Shown: piece after piece, positions 57,657-64,000 of the stretch
Numbering within the stretch: the first letter of the stretch is position 1
Layout of the letters: the number at the start of each line of letters is the position of its first letter
Assembly: GCA_964567595.1 (NCBI GenBank)
Contig: CAZMNF010000005.1
Coordinates: forward strand, 12,775 to 76,774
DNA from: CAZMNF01 sp964567595
Lineage (GTDB): Bacteria; Bipolaricaulota; Bipolaricaulia; RBG-16-55-9
DNA: 64,000 bases
Direction of reading: 5' to 3'
Notes under the pieces: generated by a model
Databases searched by the model: none
Seen by the model: the letters and a program-made list of their open reading frames with translations, nothing else
Told to the model about the DNA's origin: nothing
Position numbers and translations under genes: made by a program

Positions 57657-57662
57657 TATAAT
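57657..57662 (+). promoter_or_regulatory. -10 element before trpE
   Basis: A perfect TATAAT. The best -35 (TTGACG, 57622-57627) is 29 bp away, too far for a simple promoter; CTGGGA at 19 bp is weak. Confidence 0.4.
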
Positions 57663-57693
57663 TCCTTAACAACGAGGTGATGGGTCATGGACA

Positions 57694-59138
57694 TTGTCAC
57701 AAAGGGTGGTCGACTTTGGACAGGCTCCCAACGTCGCTAACCGCTCGTCGGATCGCGCCACCCAGCTCGTCATTCGCGAGCTGCCCGCCTGTGATCCGTT
57801 TGCGCTCTACGCGCACATTCGACAGCATGCCGAATCCAGCTTCATCCTCGAAAGCGCGCCTGGCCCGGAGCGCCTCGCCGAGTTCACCTACATCGGCTTC
57901 AACCCGCGCCACGTGTTGGCGCTCAATAGCAATCAAGTAACCGTCGACGGCCATCCGATCGAGGCTGACGACGGCGAGCGCCCACACCCGTTCGACGTGC
58001 TCCGTCAGTTCCTTGACGCCTACCGCCCCCCGCTCGACGTCCGCATGCCGAAGTACCTCGGCGGTTTGGTCGGGTATTTGGGCTACGACGTCGTGCGCCA
58101 GTTGGAGACTTCCCTGGGAAAGGCCGGGGACAAGCCGAGCCCGCCGTTCCCGGACGTTGAGCTCGGCCTCTATCTCGATGGGGTTATCGTCGACCATCGC
58201 CAGGGGCGAGCGTTCTACGTCAGTCACGCCGAAGACCGATCGGCGTTCGCGCGCGAATTGGCCACCTCAGCCGCGCTGAAGCCGGCTCCGTTCCGTGTCG
58301 GCGAGCTCGTCTCGGACACCTCGAAGGACGCCTTCAGCCGCAATGTGGAACGCGCCAAACGGGCCATCCACGACGGCGACGTCTACCAACTCGTCCTATC
58401 ACGCCAGCTCTCCGCTCAGTACGAGGGCGACCTTTTCGAGGTCTATCGCGCGTTGCGCGAACGGAACCCGTCGCCGTACATGTTCTGTTTGGAGTTCGGA
58501 CGCGGCACGGATGGGGAGCATACCATCGTCGGATCGAGCCCGGAGATGCTCGTGAGCGTCCGCGAAGGCCATGCCATCACGTACCCGATCGCCGGGACGC
58601 GGCCCTTGGGCGAGACCGAGGCCGACCGCGCTTCCTACCGCGACGACCTCCTGGCCGACGACAAAGAAGCGGCCGAGCACGCCATGCTCGTCGATCTAGC
58701 TCGCAACGACATCGGGCGCATCAGCCGGCCGGGCAGCGTCCACGTTCCCGAGTATCGCTCCGTCGAGCCGTTCAGCCACGTGCAGCACCTCGTCTCGCGC
58801 GTCGAGGGCCGGTTGGCCGACGATCACGACCCCTTCGACGCGCTCGGCGCGCTCTTCCCCGCCGGGACCGTCACGGGCGCCCCCAAAGTGCGCGCCATGT
58901 CGCTCATCGACGAGTTGGAGACGAGCGGGCGCGGGCCGTACGCGGGCGCGGTCGGCTACGCGTCGCTGACGGGCGACCTCGACACCGCCATCAGCATCCG
59001 GACGCTGTTTGCCACGAGCGAAGCGCTCTATCTCCAAGCGGGCGCCGGCATCGTCGCCGATTCGGAGCCGGAGCGCGAGTGGGCTGAGACCGAACACAAG
59101 CTGGGGGGACTGACGCGCGCCCTAGAGGAGGGATCCGG

Positions 59139-59142
<4 letters not shown>
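57694..59142 (+). CDS. trpE: Anthranilate synthase component I
   Basis: Length is 482 residues from a TTG at 57694 (478 from a GTG at 57706). Chorismate-binding motifs DGDVYQLVLSRQLSA, NPSPYMFCLEFG, PIAGTRPLGETEADR, DLARNDIGRISRPGSV and FPAGTVTGAPKVRAMSLI are complete. It makes anthranilate from chorismate with TrpG. The start is unusual: the ATG with the best Shine-Dalgarno distance (57687) is in another frame. The 4-base overlap with trpG shows coupling. It could also be PabB, but the gene order supports TrpE. Confidence 0.93.
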
Positions 59143-59767
<625 letters not shown>

Positions 59768-59771
<4 letters not shown>

Positions 59772-60823
59772 GCGAGACATCCATTCGCCAGGCCTTGAGC
59801 GCGCTGGCCGCTGGCGCCGATCTCGACGCCGACCTCGCCGTCGAGGCCATGACGGCGATCCTGGAAGGTCGAGCTGAGCCCTCGCAGATCGGGGCGTTCC
59901 TCATGGGCCTGCGCGTCAAGGGCGAAACGGTCGACGAGATCGCGGCGTTCGCCCAAGCGATGCGCGCGCAGAGCGTGCGGCTCAATCCCCAATTGCCGGA
60001 CGGGCCGCCGTGGCTGACGGACGTGTGTGGCACCGGCGGCGCGCCCGTCAAGACGTTCAACGTCTCCACGATGGCCATGTTCGTCGTGGCGGGGGCGGGC
60101 GTCCCGGTGGCCAAGCACGGCAACCGCGGCGTCACCAGCCAATCGGGCAGCGCCGATCTCGTCGAGGCGTTGGGCGCGCCGTTGGACGGGCCGCCGGAGG
60201 CGATCCAATCCTGCATCGAAGCCGAGGGAATCGGCTTTCTGTTCGCGCCCCGTTTCCATCCCGCCATGCGCCACGCGGCGCCCGTGCGGCGAGCGCTCGG
60301 CCTGCGGACCGTGTTCAACCTCCTGGGGCCCTTGACCAACCCCGCCGGGGCTCAATCCCATCTGATGGGCGTGTTCGATCCCGGGCTTGTCGATGTCTAT
60401 CCGGAGGTGCTTCGCGAGTTGGGCGTGCGGCGCGCCCTCGTCGTCCACGGGGTGGACGGCTTGGACGAGCTCTCCACGCTCGGCCCCACCCGCGTCGGCG
60501 AGTTGGCCAACGGCGCGATTCGCCATTACACCGTCGAACCGACCGCGTTCGGGTTGGATCATGCCTCGCGCGAGGCCGTCGGCGGCTTCCCGGCCGATGA
60601 GGGGGCCAAGCTGACCCGTCAGCTGCTGACCTCCAGCCAGCCGGGCGCCCGCTCCGAGATGCTCGTGCTCAACGCCGGAGCCGCCATCTTTGCCGGCGGC
60701 GGGGCCGACTCGCTCGAAACCGGTCTTTCAAGGGCCCAAGAGAGCATCGACAGCGGCGCGGCGTTGGACGCGCTGGACCGGTTCGTGGCAAGGATGAACG
60801 GAGCGAGCGATGGACACGCTTGA
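59768..60823 (+). CDS. trpD: Anthranilate phosphoribosyltransferase
   Basis: Length is 351 residues, starting at the ATG overlapping the trpG stop. DVCGTGGAPVKTFNVSTM is the PRPP-binding motif, AKHGNRGVTSQSGSADLVEALG and FAPRFHPAMRHAAPVRRALG the conserved core. It joins anthranilate to PRPP. Its stop overlaps trpC by 14 bases. Confidence 0.96.
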
Positions 60824-61601
60824 TCGACTGGCCCAAGCCACGCGCCAACGGATCGAGACCGGCTACTATGCGGGCGTCGCGCCGACCGATGCCGATCGGC
60901 CGAGGCCGTCGTTCGTATCCGCGATTGAGCGATCCCAGCGGACGGCGAATCGCCTCGCGATCGTGACGGAAATCAAGCCGGCTTCGCCGTCGGCGGGGAT
61001 GCTGCTGCAGCACCCAGAGCGTGAGGTGGCGTTCATCATGGACCAGTACGCTCAAGCCGGGGCGGATGGCCTGTCCGTGCTCACCGACGCGACCCACTTC
61101 GGCGGCTCGCTCAGCTATCTCCATCGAGCTAGCGAGACGGGCTTGCCCCGCTTGATGAAGGATTTTCTGCTTGCGGAATCGCAACTGGAGGCGGCAAGGG
61201 CGTGTGGCGCGAGCGCCGTGCTGTTGATCCTGACGTTGATTCGGCGGGCCTATGCCGAGCTGGCGCTCGACGACATGATCGCCGCGGCCCACGAGCGCGA
61301 TTTGGAAGTGCTGCTCGAAGTGAACGGCTCGGACGAGTATGCCGAAGCGCTCGGCACCGATGCCGACATGATCGGGATCAACAACCGCGATCTGTCGACG
61401 CTGCGGCTTGACCTCGCCACGACGGAGCGTGTGCTCCAGCGCCATCGGAAAGATCGCCCCGTCTGGGCGCTGAGCGGGGTGGAGTCGCGGGATGAGATCA
61501 TCCGAATGCGGCAAGCGGGGGCCGATGCCGTGTTGGTGGGGACGTCGCTGATGCGCTCAGGCGAGCCGGGCAAGTCGCTTCGCGCCCTGCTCAGCTCGTG
61601 A
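60810..61601 (+). CDS. trpC: Indole-3-glycerol phosphate synthase
   Basis: Length is 263 residues with a TIM-barrel fold. VTEIKPASPSAGML, SVLTDATHFGGSLSYL, PRLMKDFLLAESQLEAARACGA, LEVNGSDEYAEAL and IGINNRDLSTLRLDL are in order; the catalytic Lys and Glu residues are present. It forms indole-glycerol phosphate. The operon stops here: trpF, trpB and trpA are not in the window, so they must lie elsewhere. Confidence 0.95.
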   Translation: MDTLDRLAQATRQRIETGYYAGVAPTDADRPRPSFVSAIERSQRTANRLAIVTEIKPASPSAGMLLQHPEREVAFIMDQYAQAGADGLSVLTDATHFGGSLSYLHRASETGLPRLMKDFLLAESQLEAARACGASAVLLILTLIRRAYAELALDDMIAAAHERDLEVLLEVNGSDEYAEALGTDADMIGINNRDLSTLRLDLATTERVLQRHRKDRPVWALSGVESRDEIIRMRQAGADAVLVGTSLMRSGEPGKSLRALLSS

Positions 61602-61602
61602 A

Positions 61603-62142
61603 TCAAGCATCGACGTTTTCCAAGTCAGCTTCGTCCAACGCGTCGCGAATCACACGGTAACTGAACCCCCGGCGTTGCAGGAACGCGAACAACTTCCGCC
61701 GGCGGGCTTCGAGATCGTCGCGCCAATAGCGCGGCTTCTGCCGTTCGATGAGGTCTTGCGCCAGCTGAGCTTCGTCGATGTTCGCTTCCGCGAGCGCCTG
61801 TTCGATGTGCGCGCCATCGATGCCCTTCTGGCGCAGCTCGTGGCGCAACAACTTTGAGCCGCGCGGATTGGTCATCAGCCGATCCTCGATCCAGAGCTTG
61901 GCGAAGGCGGCGTCGTCGAGCCACCCCTTCGCTTGGGCCTCTTCGAGGACCTGCTCGATCTTCGCGGACGGAAAACCCGCCCGCTGCAGGCGTGCGCGGG
62001 CCTCCTCGACGCTGCGCGGGCGGGTGCTCAGAAAGGCTATCAGCCGCTCGCGGGCCTCAGCGAGCGGGTCACTCGGCGGATTCGTCAAGCGTGCCGACTT
62101 CTTCGGCTTCGGCCTCGGTGGGCTCGGTGTCCGCCTGGCCAT
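61603..62142 (-). CDS. recX: RecA regulator RecX
   Basis: Length is 179 residues. RecX three-helix repeats are seen: ERLIAFLSTRPRSVEEARARL, then KGWLDDAAFAKLWIEDRL and a C-terminal KLFAFLQRRGFSYRVIRDALD. It modulates RecA filaments. The ATG at 62142 has GGAAGAG upstream and gives a 74-base overlap with recA; a later TTG (62085) would trim the basic N-terminal Pro/Lys stretch. Confidence 0.88.
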   Translation of the reverse strand: MARRTPSPPRPKPKKSARLTNPPSDPLAEARERLIAFLSTRPRSVEEARARLQRAGFPSAKIEQVLEEAQAKGWLDDAAFAKLWIEDRLMTNPRGSKLLRHELRQKGIDGAHIEQALAEANIDEAQLAQDLIERQKPRYWRDDLEARRRKLFAFLQRRGFSYRVIRDALDEADLENVDA

Positions 62143-63148
62143 CGGCCGTCGGCTCTTCCGTCACGAGGCCGGCCTGTTGGCGAATCTCGTGCTCGAGCTG
62201 CTGAGCCAGCTCCGGATCCTCTCTCAACGTCTGCACCGCGTTGGTGATCCCCTGGCCGAGCCGCGTGTCGCCGTAGGAGTACCAGGCGCCCTTCTTCGTG
62301 ACGATCTCCATCTCCTCCCCGAGCTTGACGAGCTCGCGCGGACGGGAAATGCCGATGCCGTAGATGATGTCGAAGCGGGCTTCCTTGAACGGCGGGGCGA
62401 CCTTGTTCTTGACGACGCGGACCAACGTCTCGTTGCCGACTTTCTCGTCGTTGTCCTCGATGGCCCCAATGCGGCGAATGTCCATGCGCTGGGAAGCGTA
62501 GAACTTGAGCGCCAGGCCGCCCGAGGTCGTCGTCTGCGGGCCCCAAGGGCCGCCGGCGTTGATGTTCGACCGGACTTGGTTGATGAACGCCGTCGTCGTC
62601 TTGGAGGCGCCCACGGCGCTGGCCAGCTTGCGCATCGCTTGGCTCATCAGCCGCGCCTGGAGGCCGACCTGCTGGTCGCCCATGGCCCCCGTGATCTCGG
62701 CCTCGGGAACGAGAGCCGCGACGGAGTCAACGACACAGATGTCGACCGCGCCACTGCGCACCAACTGCTCGGTAATCTCCAGGGCCTGCTCGCCGGAGTT
62801 CGGCTGGCTGACCAAGACGTGATCCAGGTTGACGCCGATGGCTTCGGCGTAGCTCGGATCCAGCGCGTGCTCGGCGTCGATGAACGCCGCCGTGCCGCCG
62901 CGGGTCTGTGCCTCGGCGATGAGGTGCAGCGCCAGGGTCGTCTTGCCGGACGACTCCGGCCCGAAAATCTCCACAATGCGCCCCCGCGGAATGCCGCCGA
63001 TGCCGAGCGCCCGGTCCAGCGACAGCGAGCCGGTTGGAATCGTCTCTACGTCCATGTGGCCCGATTCGCCGAGCCACATAATCGCCCCTTCGCCGTAGCG
63101 CTTCTTGATCTGTTCCAGCACCGAATCAAGGACTTCTTGTTTCCCCAT
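62069..63148 (-). CDS. recA: Recombinase RecA
   Basis: Length is 359 residues. Walker A GPESSGKTTLALHLIAEAQ, Walker B DICVVDSVAALVPEAE, loop 2 NQVRSNINAGGPWGPQTTTS, and an acidic C-terminal tail (TEPTEAEAEEVGTLDESAE) are all standard. It drives homologous recombination and repair. The tail is typical for regulation by RecX, encoded with a 74-base overlap. No LexA-like SOS box is recognised in its promoter. Confidence 0.97.
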   Translation of the reverse strand: MGKQEVLDSVLEQIKKRYGEGAIMWLGESGHMDVETIPTGSLSLDRALGIGGIPRGRIVEIFGPESSGKTTLALHLIAEAQTRGGTAAFIDAEHALDPSYAEAIGVNLDHVLVSQPNSGEQALEITEQLVRSGAVDICVVDSVAALVPEAEITGAMGDQQVGLQARLMSQAMRKLASAVGASKTTTAFINQVRSNINAGGPWGPQTTTSGGLALKFYASQRMDIRRIGAIEDNDEKVGNETLVRVVKNKVAPPFKEARFDIIYGIGISRPRELVKLGEEMEIVTKKGAWYSYGDTRLGQGITNAVQTLREDPELAQQLEHEIRQQAGLVTEEPTADGQADTEPTEAEAEEVGTLDESAE

Positions 63149-63184
63149 AGGTCAGGTCACTTCCATGCTCGTGAGGTGACACTC

Positions 63185-63213
63185 ATCGTAGCGCCACGGC
63201 GGAACGGGCTCAA
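63185..63213 (-). promoter_or_regulatory. Promoter of recA-recX
   Basis: On the minus strand TTGAGC (63213-63208), 17 bp, TACGAT (63190-63185). The leader is about 35 bases. Confidence 0.5.
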
Positions 63214-63259
63214 GGACACCCGTCGCTCCGTCGGATGCCGGCTCGCAACATGTCGAACG

Positions 63260-63736
63260 TTAAAAGTAGACCTGCATGCCGAGCCCGGCCGTCACGGTGC
63301 TAACGCCGCGGAACATCAACCCGACCTCGGACATGAGCGCCAATTGATCCGTCAATCGGACCTCGATGCCCGTCGTCGCCTGCAGAGGGGTGACGAACGT
63401 GCCGGAGCTGGTGAAGAACGCGGCGCCCGACCCGACGTAGAGGTCGACGAACGGGCTATTGAAGAATTTGACGAACCCCCGGGCGGCGAAGCTTGGCGCG
63501 CCACCGACGACGAAGACGTGGCCTTCAACGCCGAATAGATCGGCGATCCAGAATCGCCCGACCAGCCCTGATGCCGGGAAGGTGTCCGGCGGGGCGAACG
63601 GCGCGGTGAGGTTGAGGCCGATGCCCAAGGGCGTTGACTGGGACGGGTCGTCCACGAGCTGCGCATCGACGGCGAATGCGCCGCCTCCGACGGTCAGCGC
63701 CATGATGACGAGAGCGGCAATCCATCGTTGCTGCAT
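63260..63736 (-). CDS. Small outer-membrane barrel-like protein
   Basis: Length is 158 residues from the ATG at 63736 with AAAGGAG upstream. A signal peptide (about 1-26) is followed by alternating polar/hydrophobic strands (GLVGRFWIADLFGVEGHVFVVGG; VDLYVGSGAAFFTS; TTGIEVRLTDQLALMSEVGLMF) ending in VYF. A C-terminal Phe is the usual signal for BamA-driven insertion. It resembles small eight-strand barrels (OmpA/OmpW-like size); the exact family is not recognised. Confidence 0.72.
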   Translation of the reverse strand: MQQRWIAALVIMALTVGGGAFAVDAQLVDDPSQSTPLGIGLNLTAPFAPPDTFPASGLVGRFWIADLFGVEGHVFVVGGAPSFAARGFVKFFNSPFVDLYVGSGAAFFTSSGTFVTPLQATTGIEVRLTDQLALMSEVGLMFRGVSTVTAGLGMQVYF

Positions 63737-63815
63737 GTTGACTCCTTTCGTGCTCTCACCTGAGTAAATTCGCATCCTCTCGAATCAACCTAGCGCTCGG
63801 ACCGTCGCGGACGAA

Positions 63816-63839
63816 GGACCCCTGAAGCGTGAGGGGACC
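63816..63839 (-). other. Imperfect inverted repeat upstream of the barrel gene
   Basis: GGACCCCT and AGGGGACC pair except for one A-A mismatch, with an 8-base loop. It may be a terminator of a gene outside the window or a leader structure. Confidence 0.3.
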
Positions 63840-63863
63840 GAGTCTGTCCTCGTAGCGGGTGAT

Positions 63864-63876
63864 AAGTGTCACACTT
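63864..63876. promoter_or_regulatory. 13-base palindrome
   Basis: AAGTGTCACACTT is a perfect palindrome around a central C, in the 264-base region between the barrel gene and the window edge. It could be an operator. Nothing else is supported in this region. Confidence 0.3.
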
Positions 63877-64000
63877 GAATGGCGAAGGACGTTCCTCGAG
63901 GTCTCGACATGACCTCCGGCATTGAAGGCCGATTGTCGAGCGTGGGCAACTCGGGCTAGGGTGAGCCGAGGTCCGATGCACATGCGCACCCCAAATCACA

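Noticed and set aside
57687..57740. Trp attenuator leader peptide
   Set aside because: The 17-codon frame has one Trp only, and I see no terminator/antiterminator pair before trpE. I kept it as a start-site anomaly instead.
61778..63538. Open frame of 586 codons opposite recX and recA
   Set aside because: Antisense shadow of conserved genes, with no motif and no start signal.
63756..63989. 77-codon minus-strand frame near the right edge
   Set aside because: No start signal or recognisable motif; it overlaps hairpins and the leader of the barrel gene.

Overview
This 64 kb window comes from a high-GC bacterium. It is densely coded with housekeeping genes and contains no insertion sequences, CRISPR arrays or rRNA. 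Several features point to a cell with two membranes: a BamA/Omp85 protein with five POTRA domains, two Skp/OmpH-like chaperones, and a small barrel-like protein ending in Phe. The bamA-ompH-ompH-fabZ run lacks the lpxD, lpxA and lpxB genes that usually sit there in LPS-making bacteria. An archaeal-type NadM, RtcA, a PIN-ATPase-KH protein and many apparently leaderless genes also stand out. Together these suggest an uncultivated diderm lineage near Deinococcota, Thermotogota or Bipolaricaulota. That placement is an inference, not a demonstration.

Layout. 1-6.3 kb: a partial secreted protein, rtcA, then a locus made of a cupredoxin, a helical exported protein, a membrane-embedded winged-helix regulator, a CHRD protein and a membrane-anchored sulfite-oxidase-like molybdoenzyme. 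Three promoters here share TTGAC direct repeats on an 11 bp period. 6.4-10.5 kb: HD protein, nadM, a SelW-like protein, hisS and an NHL-repeat protein. 10.7-15.6 kb: fatty acid genes acpP, fabG, fabD, a DinB protein, fabH and plsX behind tRNA-Leu(GAG). 15.6-23.2 kb: ClC protein, PIN-ATPase, a small membrane protein, the primary sigma factor, a DUF445 protein, a glutaredoxin-like protein and a thioesterase. 23.2-30.9 kb: priA, an ABC ATPase, murE, gyrB and coaX. 31-38.5 kb: tatA, sucC, a SpoIVB-like secreted protein, murF, lspA, tmk and dnaN.

38.7-54.6 kb is one leftward series of fourteen genes: yraN, comM, bamA, ompH, ompH, fabZ, murD, ftsW, murG, murC, murB, ftsQ, ftsA, ftsZ. It links outer-membrane assembly, fatty acid dehydration, peptidoglycan precursor synthesis and septum formation. 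ftsL and ftsI lie just beyond it. 57.7-61.6 kb holds trpE-G-D-C, and recX-recA plus a small outer-membrane-like protein close the window.

The promoters I can read fit a sigma-70 pattern (TTGNNN, 17 bp, TANNNT). In at least seven genes the -10 element ends 6 to 9 bases before the start codon, which implies leaderless mRNAs. No gap between genes exceeds 300 bases. The most novel candidate is the 2-6.3 kb regulator and its repeated operator.
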